Shown: positions 19,421 through 28,083 of the stretch, one piece after another
Layout of the letters: each line of letters opens with the position of its first letter
Position numbering within the stretch: position 1 is the stretch's first letter
Assembly: GCA_019057795.1 (NCBI GenBank)
Contig: JAHLWS010000038.1
Location: 40,734-104,733 of the forward strand
Source of the DNA: Promethearchaeota archaeon
GTDB lineage: Archaea; Asgardarchaeota; Lokiarchaeia; Sigyniarchaeales; SOKP01
Direction: 5' to 3'
DNA length: 64,000 nucleotides
Made by a program: the position numbers and the translations under genes
Notes under the pieces: model-generated
What the model was told of the DNA's origin: nothing
Database searches by the model: none
The model's input: the letters and a program-made list of their open reading frames with translations, nothing else

Positions 19421-19747
19421 TTATTCTGGTGGCTTGAGCCCTAGAATATCCATTGCTTCGACAATTGAAGACATAACTTCGACCTGATATTTATAGCCCT
19501 CAATACCATTTGCGATAAAAAGTAGGGTTTTATTTAGTTGGGCAATAAATGCATTAAGTTTCCCTTCTTTAATTTCAGACGCGCTTACTACTTTGTATCC
19601 TTCTTTGGTTGCAGCGACAGCATTATTTAGGAGGTCTTTAGAAAGAGACCTATCTCCTGGAAATTTTTTCGAAGCTTCAATGAACAGTTTCCCTGCCTCA
19701 GAGGCTTTAGCATGGGGGATCCATACTGTAGTCATAACTATTACCAT
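19421..19747 (-). CDS. Small conserved-looking protein of unknown function (108 aa)
   Basis: Predicted alpha/beta fold: a strand (TTVWIPHA), a helix, a second strand (YKVVSASEI) and a long C-terminal helix with EGYKYQVEVMSSIVEAM. This resembles dimeric ferredoxin-like (Dabb/EthD-type) small proteins in layout, but I do not recognise the family. A Shine-Dalgarno (AAGGTGAT) six bases from the ATG at 19747 supports that start over the ATG four codons in. Confidence 0.65.
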   Translation of the reverse strand: MVIVMTTVWIPHAKASEAGKLFIEASKKFPGDRSLSKDLLNNAVAATKEGYKVVSASEIKEGKLNAFIAQLNKTLLFIANGIEGYKYQVEVMSSIVEAMDILGLKPPE

Positions 19748-20077
19748 CTATATCACCTTAAATAAATAATATTTTATTAAATTCGCATCATTTTTTGACA
19801 AAAACGACAATTTTATTATATTAATCATATATATAAAAATATTACTGAGATTTCAGTAAAATTTTAGAAAAAATGATGAAACATTGTTAGTCTCTGTATC
19901 TCAATACAAAGTCGCTCCATATTTTTTAAGAGTTTAGAGCAAAGGGTGGCATTTTTGATACAGAAATATAAAAACAAACCAGAATTCGAATAGTTATTTT
20001 TAATTAATCTCAAATGGGACCTTTGCTGGTGATGCATCTAAATTTAAAGTCCGAAAATTGAATTCAATTTAGTCTTT
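19748..20077. other. Intergenic region, nothing clear
   Basis: Between two minus-strand genes. It holds the promoter region of the 108-residue gene. A 16-base match to the end of the DUF1848 gene at 20022-20037 is discussed under rejected items. No RNA gene seen. Confidence 0.4.
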
Positions 20078-21175
20078 TTATTGAATTTTATAGCTTGATT
20101 TTTTCATTTTACTCTTATAATCTTTATGATATAGACGTTGATGTTTGATAGGCATCTTCTCAAACTCTTCTGTTGCTTTATCTGGAGGAAACACTTCAAG
20201 ATTACCCTCTTCTCTTTGAATGACGCATCCAGAATTAACCAATATTTTGTATCGTTGAGCTGTTTCTTTTGGATTGCCGGCACAAACAAGTTGGCAATTT
20301 GCACAAGTGAGTTGAATATTACTCTTTCCACCATAAGATGCAGGTTGATATCCGCTTGAGCAATCTTTAATGGGAGGTCTTTTCCTTTGACTTGACATTG
20401 CGAGAGACATAAGGCGTGCTACTTCTTTATCGTTTTCGGGGTAATCATACCGTCCAGGAGACCACGTTGAAAACTTACCTGACGGATGTAATCCATTAGA
20501 TCCGCCACATGTAAGAAAACAGCGCATTTTATTCATCCTCTTGGAGTAACTAAATGTATTACCCCCTATTGTTACAGTAGTTTCTTCTGTAGGTGAGAAC
20601 ATTTGATAAGCACAGACTTTTGTGCAGATTTTACACTCATCACAAAATGATTCTGAATCAGGTAAAGGGTCTGTTGGTTCAAGTTTGGCATCAGTAATGA
20701 TTCCTCCTAGAATAATGGCAGTTCCATGCTCCTTTGTGCCAACATTCCCTGACCAACCAAACGATGCCACTCCAGTTCGAACGGCCAGATATCTTAACGA
20801 AAGCTCGGGGGGTAAGGTAACTTGCCATCCCGGGATATCCGTTCGATAGTGGTTATTCGGAATAACGGATATTGCTTTATAGCCCTGCTCAATCAACCAA
20901 TGTTTAACGCGTTGAGCCGCTCTCCAAATTATATAATGAATTTCTAAATTTTCTTCTTCGTGAATTCCACGTATGGACGGATCTTCTTTTCCTAAATATT
21001 TTAAAATCATCTCTTTATCAAAGGGCAAGTAAAAACTTATCGCTGACTGAGCTTCGGGAAGTAAATAAGTGATATCGGCCCCTGTTGGTCCACCTGTCAT
21101 TGTTTCTTTAGTAGCAAATCCGACTTTTTTTGCTCCACCCTCGAATAACATATCTTTAATATTTTGTTCTAACAT
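20078..21175 (-). CDS. QueG/reductive dehalogenase-like iron-sulfur oxidoreductase
   Basis: Soluble protein related to epoxyqueuosine reductase and reductive dehalogenases, which use a corrinoid and two [4Fe-4S] clusters. First cluster: Cys178/181/184/188 (CDECKICTKVC). Second: Cys291/294/298 (CANCQLVC) with Cys272 as a possible fourth ligand. GVASFGWSGNVGTKEHGTA (about 135-153) is the corrinoid-domain loop typical of the family. There is no Tat signal, unlike respiratory dehalogenases. The extra segment with RCFLTCGG at about 218-225 is not part of QueG. The start is supported by AGGTGG nine bases upstream. Substrate not predictable. Confidence 0.8.
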   Translation of the reverse strand: MLEQNIKDMLFEGGAKKVGFATKETMTGGPTGADITYLLPEAQSAISFYLPFDKEMILKYLGKEDPSIRGIHEEENLEIHYIIWRAAQRVKHWLIEQGYKAISVIPNNHYRTDIPGWQVTLPPELSLRYLAVRTGVASFGWSGNVGTKEHGTAIILGGIITDAKLEPTDPLPDSESFCDECKICTKVCAYQMFSPTEETTVTIGGNTFSYSKRMNKMRCFLTCGGSNGLHPSGKFSTWSPGRYDYPENDKEVARLMSLAMSSQRKRPPIKDCSSGYQPASYGGKSNIQLTCANCQLVCAGNPKETAQRYKILVNSGCVIQREEGNLEVFPPDKATEEFEKMPIKHQRLYHKDYKSKMKKSSYKIQ

Positions 21176-21264
21176 AATAAATTACCACCTATATATGTTT
21201 CATCAATACTTAATTTAAAATTATTCAAGTTTAGTGATTAGAAATTTCAGAATAATCCAAGGTA

Positions 21265-22155
21265 TTATTTTTTTGCTGGTGATGCATAACAATAATCACA
21301 ATTATGTTTGCACCGAAAAATACCTGTATATCCACCGATATCTTTAGATTTAAAACACCCGCAACCTTTTCTTTGTCCTGTATCTTTTACTTTTGAAATT
21401 TTTTCCCCTATGATTTGTTCGATTTTATTAGCGTCAACGCAGTGAGCTTGTTCTATGCCATTAATTTCAAGTAACCCCGGTTGGCAACAAGCTCTCATCT
21501 GCATTTCATGTTTATTGCAAATTTTCAATAATTTATTGAGAATTTCTTTCTTTTTACTAAAAGGGGGATCAAGTGGGATAAATCCTCTTGCTTTCATTCG
21601 ATTGTTTACTTTTGTATAAATTGTAGCGAAGGAAAATATCATTTCTTTCAACCCAAGAGCAGAAACTTTTTCTATTATATATTCAAATTTGTCTAGGTTA
21701 CTTTTTATTCTATTTTCATCCTTCTTTTTGTAAATGATTATAGGATCAAATCTAAAACTTACAGAAGTCAAACCAAATTCATCGATTATCCATTTTAATT
21801 GGTCAAATCTCTCTTCTAAGGAGATACCCAGATTTTGCTCTAATTCAGAAGGTGAATTAATCGTAAACTGAAAGTAATGTCCCCTATAAGATTTAAAAAC
21901 TTGAGTGTTTCTTTCATAGTTTTTGATCCATCCTTCAAAATTTTTACTCCACCACACCCAACATCTTACATCCTTGGGTTTCAACGAAACTCGAGACATT
22001 TGTTTTCGATTAAATGGATTAACCACATCCACATAACCGATCTGGATTCTATCGATTACCCAATCCATTAAAAAAGCGGGAATATCTGTTCTACGAGAAC
22101 AAGAAATTATTGGAGATTTAACAATTTTCATTAAATCATTTGAATTTTTAACCAT
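21265..22155 (-). CDS. DUF1848 family protein
   Basis: Matches the DUF1848 pattern: IISCSRRTDIPAF at the N-terminus, then GYVDVVNPFN and a WVWWSKN motif (family VFWTKN). The C-terminus carries a cysteine cluster: Cys265, Cys267, Cys282, Cys286 and Cys289 (CKHNCDYCYA), likely a metal or Fe-S site. The family is thought to have a radical-SAM-like barrel; its reaction is unknown. Length 296 is normal. Confidence 0.88.
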   Translation of the reverse strand: MVKNSNDLMKIVKSPIISCSRRTDIPAFLMDWVIDRIQIGYVDVVNPFNRKQMSRVSLKPKDVRCWVWWSKNFEGWIKNYERNTQVFKSYRGHYFQFTINSPSELEQNLGISLEERFDQLKWIIDEFGLTSVSFRFDPIIIYKKKDENRIKSNLDKFEYIIEKVSALGLKEMIFSFATIYTKVNNRMKARGFIPLDPPFSKKKEILNKLLKICNKHEMQMRACCQPGLLEINGIEQAHCVDANKIEQIIGEKISKVKDTGQRKGCGCFKSKDIGGYTGIFRCKHNCDYCYASPAKK

Positions 22156-22348
22156 TCTATCCTTAACTTCTCTGAAATTATATTAATACTCCAACCAGAT
22201 AGGACAAAGTTCCTATTTGCATTATTACAAAAATAAGTTTTCTTAACTTTAAGGTATTTTCTTTTGATTGATTTTTTAATAATGAAACTGATAGAAAAAC
22301 ATATGAAATTACGGGTATTAGAATAAGTAATTTTTGATAAATTAGGCG

Positions 22349-23980
22349 CTATTTCCCCGATAAATATAAAATCATTGCTGAAACAAATAAATCATTTTTC
22401 TCGTTCATAGATAATTGCTCATCTATGCTTTGCAAACCATCAAGTGAAACTTTGAACTTTCTGAAGAGTAATTCATCAAAGATCATTATATGAGGATTTG
22501 AAAATACCGCGCCGTTTTTTGTTTCTTTTCGTAGCAGTTTTCTAAATTCAGGATCTAGCCAGATTCTAAAAGGACCAGGGCTATGTTCTGCTTTATGTTT
22601 TATGTTGAATTTATTTTTAAGATTAATAATAACATCAAAGACAGTTTCGCATATTAGTTTCAAATTTTTTTCTTTTTCTTTGTAGAAATACTGAATCGGG
22701 ACTGGTAAGCGCATATGTAATAGTAATCCTTGACCCTTCCGAAAGTTTATGTGACCGTATCCAAAAATTACTTTATGGAACCCGTGCTTTATAAATAGTT
22801 CATTTATAGTCTCAATAATATCTGGTAAGTTTTTTGGTTCGCTTAAGATATCTTCAAACCCTGGAAATGCGATATAATCGGTAGATTTGTCTTCAGTTTG
22901 GATTATTAAAGCAAAGGAAGAACGTTCTTGGAGATAATCTTGAAATTCTTCTTCGGTTAATATTTTCCAAGAACAATCAGCCTGCCGTTTCATTACATCA
23001 ATAAATTTATCAACACTATTCTTTGATCCTTCAATAAGGGCCGCCCATTTCACCTTTTTATTCTTTTTGCTTTCTCCCCCAAGTTCGCTAAACTTTCCAG
23101 GAAGTTTTTCATCTGAAATTACAAATTCACTAACTAAGGGAAAAATCTTAGAATCTAAAACTGATTGCAAACCCTTAAACGCTAAATTTAAATTATATCC
23201 ATATATAATAGCTTGTTTTAAATTAGTTTCAGGACGATATAATCGAAATACAGCGCTCAATATTACGCCAAAATAGCCGTTTCCAGCGATAATCTTCATG
23301 AAAAGAGGATGATCTTTATCAATCTCAACGATCGTTCCGTTTGGCCTCATGACACGAATTTTCTCGACCCAATTTTCAACTGAACCCAATTTTCCTGAAG
23401 TTACCCCGCTTGCATTCGTAGCAATTAATCCTCCTACTCTTACAGGTAGCTTTAAAGCACTTGCTGGTTGAACGGGAAAAATAAATTCCTTTTTGCTTTC
23501 AAATAGAGTATATTTAATTAGATCTGATACTAAAACATTTTGATTAGACCGAACACTACTTTTTTTTAAATCGAGTTTAATTGGTTCCTTATAGGAGCTA
23601 AAATCAACCATATCAACAATAATACCAAAATTTCCATAACTTCCAGAAAGGCCCGTCTTTCCTCCAGCAAAGGTTAATGGAATCTTAAATTTCTGAGAAT
23701 TTTTTACTATAACTCGTAGTTGTGTCTCTACTTTAGGTCTAAACAGAACGTAAGGTCTTAAGTGCAGATGTGAGGTATCTCGAATAACGCTAGCTTGTAT
23801 TGGATCTCCAACAAGCATCACATAACCGGATTGAAAGAGTTTGTAATATTTATTACTTTTTGATATTTTGGAGACCATTATGGAACTTAATTTAATAAAG
23901 CCATCTCTTTCCATATTATTTAGAAACTTCTCCCAAGGTAGTTTATCTTGAAGGTTTTTGATCAAAGAATTTTTTTCCAT
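22349..23980 (-). CDS. FAD-linked oxidase, GlcD/D-lactate dehydrogenase-like
   Basis: Flavoprotein of the FAD-binding type 4 (PCMH/VAO) superfamily that oxidises 2-hydroxy acids such as D-lactate or glycolate. The FAD-binding core reads FAGGKTGLSGSYG (about 103-115) and GGLIATNASGVTSGKLGS (about 188-205). The C-terminal cap has GYGHINFRKGQGLLLHM, like the GHxGDGNxH-type region though less conserved. At 543 residues it is somewhat longer than GlcD. The next gene downstream is a membrane transporter. Electron acceptor unknown. Confidence 0.85.
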   Translation of the reverse strand: MEKNSLIKNLQDKLPWEKFLNNMERDGFIKLSSIMVSKISKSNKYYKLFQSGYVMLVGDPIQASVIRDTSHLHLRPYVLFRPKVETQLRVIVKNSQKFKIPLTFAGGKTGLSGSYGNFGIIVDMVDFSSYKEPIKLDLKKSSVRSNQNVLVSDLIKYTLFESKKEFIFPVQPASALKLPVRVGGLIATNASGVTSGKLGSVENWVEKIRVMRPNGTIVEIDKDHPLFMKIIAGNGYFGVILSAVFRLYRPETNLKQAIIYGYNLNLAFKGLQSVLDSKIFPLVSEFVISDEKLPGKFSELGGESKKNKKVKWAALIEGSKNSVDKFIDVMKRQADCSWKILTEEEFQDYLQERSSFALIIQTEDKSTDYIAFPGFEDILSEPKNLPDIIETINELFIKHGFHKVIFGYGHINFRKGQGLLLHMRLPVPIQYFYKEKEKNLKLICETVFDVIINLKNKFNIKHKAEHSPGPFRIWLDPEFRKLLRKETKNGAVFSNPHIMIFDELLFRKFKVSLDGLQSIDEQLSMNEKNDLFVSAMILYLSGK

Positions 23981-23994
23981 ACTAAGTCAAATCT

Positions 23995-24879
23995 CTATTT
24001 AATTTCCTCGATGTGAGCTTGCCTTTTTCCTAAAATAAAGGAACTTATTAAGATTAGAATACTTGCTATCATAAATAATATTATCGAAAAGATACTTGGT
24101 GGAATCTTAAAAAAAATTAAAAAATAGACAATTGCAGGAGTAATCTGTTGTGGTACATTTTGAATAGGGACTAAATTACTTGCTTGCCCATGGTGTAATG
24201 CTTCAGCCATTTTAGTAACAGCAAAAATGTTCGTAAGAACAAGCATAAATGATGATACTATGAATAAAATTAATTCTCCGATATTAAATGTACCACTAAA
24301 TATATGTGTTATTACAGCCATTAATGGACTTATCCAAAAGCTCGAGAGTGAAAACATCAAACCAGATATTAGCGCAAACAATATACCTCTGATGTCTCCA
24401 TATTTTTTTTGGAATATTTGAAAGACTATTGCAAGAAAAACTAAGGCACATGTGTAAATCGCCATTCTTATAATGAATTCTAAATTCAATAAGTTAATTT
24501 CGGAAATCTCAATTGAGAGTTCACTTAATCCAATTAAGGTTATGGCAAATATCATCATTGCAATTGCTATTATTTCTAAAGTAGCTAGTTTCTCCCCAAT
24601 TATTTTAGTGGAACCTAATACTAAAATTACCAATCCAGAAGCTATTAAGCCAGGAATTAACACTGGTCCGATTAAAACCTGAGCTATCATATAAAATATT
24701 GTACCTACACCAAATCGTAAAAAAAGTGCAAATAACCACAGCGGAGTTCTTACTAAATTTTTCATTAATTTAACATCAGGAGGTATTTTGTTTATAATAG
24801 ACTTTTCAATTAGTAAACCAGTATAATGTGAAACCCCAGAAAATATTGCCAGCAAAACTCCTAACCAATATGCTTCCAT
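23995..24879 (-). CDS. DMT superfamily (EamA/NIPA-like) membrane transporter
   Basis: 294 residues with about nine to ten hydrophobic segments over the full length and charged loops between, the layout of drug/metabolite transporters. The opening segment (GVLLAIFSGVSHYTGLLIEK) and the GEKLA element near 115 resemble NIPA and EamA proteins. Substrate unknown. The gene lies 14 bases upstream of the GlcD-like flavoprotein on the same strand, so they are likely co-transcribed; a hydroxy acid importer is possible. Confidence 0.8.
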   Translation of the reverse strand: MEAYWLGVLLAIFSGVSHYTGLLIEKSIINKIPPDVKLMKNLVRTPLWLFALFLRFGVGTIFYMIAQVLIGPVLIPGLIASGLVILVLGSTKIIGEKLATLEIIAIAMMIFAITLIGLSELSIEISEINLLNLEFIIRMAIYTCALVFLAIVFQIFQKKYGDIRGILFALISGLMFSLSSFWISPLMAVITHIFSGTFNIGELILFIVSSFMLVLTNIFAVTKMAEALHHGQASNLVPIQNVPQQITPAIVYFLIFFKIPPSIFSIILFMIASILILISSFILGKRQAHIEEIK

Positions 24880-25041
24880 TTTTATTAAACTTTAATAATT
24901 AAAGTAATATACTACGGATAAGTGATTTTAATTTGTCTTTCAATATTAATAAAGAATTAGTAAAAGATTCATAATGCTAGATCTAATATTCCTTTAATAT
25001 ACTAATTTAATTTTTTAAACATTGTAATATTTAAGATTAAT

Positions 25042-26067
25042 ATGATCCCGTCTATTGAATGGACTTATGACAATAAAGTGAAAATGATCGATCAAACTCA
25101 ATTACCGCATAAACTTGAGTTTTTAGAGTTTGAGGATTATAGAGATGTGGCAAAATCTATTAAAGTCATGAACATTAGAGGCGCCCCCGCTATTGGAGTT
25201 GCCGCAGCAATGGGAATGGCGTTAGCTACAATAGAATATAAAGCGTTTCCTAAAGATACATTCCTTAAAAAAATGGAAGAAGCTGCTGATGTATTACGCA
25301 GTACAAGACCTACAGCATCTAACCTTTTTTGGGCAGTAAATAGAATTTGGGAAATATTAAGTTCTTTTCCAGACAACCCTTCAAATATTTCGGAACTTGT
25401 CATCGAAGAAGCTAAATTAATGGCTCAGGAAGATGTTAACGTTAACAAAAATATTGGTAAAAACGGTGCTGCTTTATTAGAAGATGGCGATGTTGTTTTA
25501 ACACATTGCAATGCAGGTTCTTTGGCTACGGTTCAATATGGTACGGCATTAGCACCTATTAGAACTGCAATCGAAAATGGTAAAGAAATTAGCGTGATTG
25601 CTGATGAAACGAGACCAAGATTACAAGGAGCTAGATTAACGGCTTATGAACTTCAATACGATAAAATTCCTGTAAAAGTGATTTCTGATACATCTTCAGG
25701 TCTATTAATGAGGCTTGGAAAAATAAACAAAGTAATTGTAGGGACGGATAGAGTAACTTCAGACGCAGTTTTTAATAAAATTGGAACGTACTTGGTCGCT
25801 TTAGCCGCGTACGATAATAAAATACCTTTTTATGTTGCGGCTCCAACTTCCACATTATCTCTGCATGAGACCGTTGACGATGTTACTATTGAGCAAAGAG
25901 ATAGTAGTGAAGTAAAAAACATACTTGGGAAGGTGCAAATCGTCCCAGATGGTGTAGAGTGCTTAAATTACGCGTTCGACATCACTCCCTTTAGATTAGT
26001 AACCGGTATTATTACAGAAGATGGCGTTTTTACGCCTGAAAAATTATTAAAAAAATATAAGAGTTAA
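25042..26067 (+). CDS. mtnA: S-methyl-5-thioribose-1-phosphate isomerase
   Basis: Aldose-ketose isomerase of the methionine salvage pathway, converting methylthioribose-1-phosphate to the ribulose form; eIF2B-fold. NIRGAPAIG (44-52), catalytic Cys156 in THCNAGSLAT and catalytic Asp236 in GTDR are present, and STRPTASNL (87-95) is typical. Length 341 is normal. Some archaeal relatives act on ribose-1,5-bisphosphate or other 5-deoxysugars, so the substrate is not fully certain. The gene appears leaderless. Confidence 0.93.
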   Translation: MIPSIEWTYDNKVKMIDQTQLPHKLEFLEFEDYRDVAKSIKVMNIRGAPAIGVAAAMGMALATIEYKAFPKDTFLKKMEEAADVLRSTRPTASNLFWAVNRIWEILSSFPDNPSNISELVIEEAKLMAQEDVNVNKNIGKNGAALLEDGDVVLTHCNAGSLATVQYGTALAPIRTAIENGKEISVIADETRPRLQGARLTAYELQYDKIPVKVISDTSSGLLMRLGKINKVIVGTDRVTSDAVFNKIGTYLVALAAYDNKIPFYVAAPTSTLSLHETVDDVTIEQRDSSEVKNILGKVQIVPDGVECLNYAFDITPFRLVTGIITEDGVFTPEKLLKKYKS

Positions 26068-26116
26068 CTTTAAGAACATTATAGAAACACTAAAGAGCTA
26101 TAAAAATTTAGTAATA

Positions 26117-26374
26117 TTGATAAAAATGAAGCTTAATGAGAACGAAAAAGATACGCTTTTTAAGTTGTTTCTCTTTACAGTAACAGAATTATTTTGTATA
26201 AGTATTTACATAATCATTTCTGCACTCTCAGGAGATTTTAATTGGACAGTTGAAAGGTTAACATCTTCTTTTGGAGGGGCGGTTATTCAACTTCTCCAAC
26301 TAATTATACTGATTAATGGAGTAATTATCTTTATGTATGTCGCTATATTTTTAATATTACTCGTAAAAAACTAA
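26117..26374 (+). CDS. Small membrane protein, two transmembrane segments
   Basis: 85 residues: a charged N-terminus and two hydrophobic segments (about 17-38 and 57-83). No family recognised. ATG codons at 26117 and 26126 are both possible. It follows mtnA by 49 bases in the same direction. Confidence 0.55.
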   Translation: MIKMKLNENEKDTLFKLFLFTVTELFCISIYIIISALSGDFNWTVERLTSSFGGAVIQLLQLIILINGVIIFMYVAIFLILLVKN

Positions 26375-26386
26375 TTTTCTCGTCTC

Positions 26387-27385
26387 TTAATTATCAAAAA
26401 TCTGTTCGAAAATACCTCGTAATTCATCCAAAGTTTTTGCTTTAGAAATTTTTATCCTAATGTTGGTTGAGGTTTGAATGTTTTTAGTTAGCCATATCGA
26501 ATTTCTTTTTAATTCCATAAATTTATATCTTTCAATAGGATATGGAAACTCGATATTCTCCTCTATATAGTTATTTATGCATTGTTCGTAAAGATCAATA
26601 TGTTTTTTCATTTTAATTAAATTATTATTAAAAACCAGTTCTACTCCTTCTTTTAAGTATTTATGAATTTGATGAAAAATTTCAGGATTTCCCATAGTTC
26701 CTCTCCCAATCATAATAGCATCAACTTTTGTAAAATCTAAAAACCTTTTCGCAGATTGAGGACTGTTAATGCTTCCATTTCCAACTACAGGTATTTTTAA
26801 TAAATCTTTTAATTTTTTAACGGCTTTTAAATTAAGAGCGGTGTCATCGAATCGATCTTTTACCGTTCTTCCATGAATTGTGATGAAATCAATACTCGAT
26901 TTATTAACAATCTTCGCTAAATTATCGATATTATCTGAATTTTTGAACCCGGTTCTAACCTTTAAGGAAACTAGATGTGAGGAGTATTTTGTAGCAACTT
27001 TAATTAAACTACTTAATTTTTTCAAGTCATTAAGTAGATATCCTCCTTCTTTTGCCTTAATTGCTCTTTTAGATGGACAGCCCGCGTTTATATCCAAAAC
27101 ATCAAATTGATAGCTCTCAAGAAAATCAATTGATTCTCTTAAAGCTATTGGATCGGAACCAATTAACTGCACGCTTATAGGCCTCTCCTTCTCAATTTTG
27201 TATAAATTACTTAATATGGAGCGAGGATTATTTTGAATTCTTTTGGTGTAAAGCATTGGAACACTTACTAATCCTATTTTACCAAATTTTCTACAAAACT
27301 GCCTGTACGGTGCCGTAGTCACTTCTTGCAGTGGTGCCAATAAAAGGTTATTTTCTAAAACAAGCGTTCCTAATTTCATTTTCAA
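26387..27385 (-). CDS. dus: tRNA-dihydrouridine synthase family protein
   Basis: FMN enzyme reducing uridines in tRNA. The active-site block DINAGCPSKRA has catalytic-type Cys103; His171 (TIHGRT) and the flavin-phosphate motifs GNGSI (about 207) and IGRGTMGNP are present. The C-terminal helical domain fits. Length 332 is normal. Confidence 0.93.
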   Translation of the reverse strand: MKMKLGTLVLENNLLLAPLQEVTTAPYRQFCRKFGKIGLVSVPMLYTKRIQNNPRSILSNLYKIEKERPISVQLIGSDPIALRESIDFLESYQFDVLDINAGCPSKRAIKAKEGGYLLNDLKKLSSLIKVATKYSSHLVSLKVRTGFKNSDNIDNLAKIVNKSSIDFITIHGRTVKDRFDDTALNLKAVKKLKDLLKIPVVGNGSINSPQSAKRFLDFTKVDAIMIGRGTMGNPEIFHQIHKYLKEGVELVFNNNLIKMKKHIDLYEQCINNYIEENIEFPYPIERYKFMELKRNSIWLTKNIQTSTNIRIKISKAKTLDELRGIFEQIFDN

Positions 27386-27494
27386 GTAAATTATTTTTTA
27401 TTAAACTTTTATATTCAATAACCAAGAAATTTTTAAAAAACTTCATTTTATCTTATTTAGATCAATTTCTATTATATTTTAAAATCTTTTTAGA

Positions 27495-28013
27495 GTGAAA
27501 AAATTTATCATGTCAAAAAATATTAAAAAATATGTCTTCAAGTCAAAACCAAAAGAAATTACATACATTGACGGTGAACCCTTAAAATTAAGCAAAGAAT
27601 TCAGCTTTTTTCATAATAAAATTAAATTCAGGAAAGAATTAACTCGACTTCAAAACTTTTTTAAAGATTTTGCTAAAATCGCGCTCCAAGCTTCGGGAAT
27701 AAGGGATTCTTATTTAAAAGAAGAGTATTCAGAAAACTTTCTACTAGTTATTTTTACTACAAATCAAATTATAAAACAAGCCGATCTAATTCTTGAACCG
27801 CACAAAAATCTCGAACTCAGTCCAGGATGCTTCTATCTTGAATCTAACTCGGAATCAATGCTTTTATTAGCAAAGGATATGGAAGGGTTATCATTTGGCG
27901 TAGATACAATGGAAGAAATTTTTTCTCAAACATTTGAAATTTATTTCGAACAAAAGAATTTTGACGAATATTTAAAAATTAGACCGTTTAACCTCTTCAA
28001 TTGTATTAAATAA
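27495..28013 (+). CDS. Unknown protein (172 aa)
   Basis: Not recognised. Basic N-terminus, then a mixed alpha/beta body with no cysteine pair, nucleotide-binding loop or membrane segment. A second ATG at 27510 (MSKNIKK) is an alternative start. Flanked by unrelated genes on the other strand. Confidence 0.6.
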   Translation: MKKFIMSKNIKKYVFKSKPKEITYIDGEPLKLSKEFSFFHNKIKFRKELTRLQNFFKDFAKIALQASGIRDSYLKEEYSENFLLVIFTTNQIIKQADLILEPHKNLELSPGCFYLESNSESMLLLAKDMEGLSFGVDTMEEIFSQTFEIYFEQKNFDEYLKIRPFNLFNCIK

Positions 28014-28083
28014 CCTAATCTCTTCTCATTTTTATATTAAAATTTGTTAAGCTCTCTCAGACATTAGAAAAAAAAAGATATTT

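Noticed and set aside
20022..21287. 16-base identity between 20022-20037 and the end of the DUF1848 gene (21272-21287), suggesting a 3'-end duplication around the QueG-like gene
   Set aside because: A 16-base exact match is about what chance gives in 64 kb of AT-rich sequence, and the similarity does not extend beyond it.
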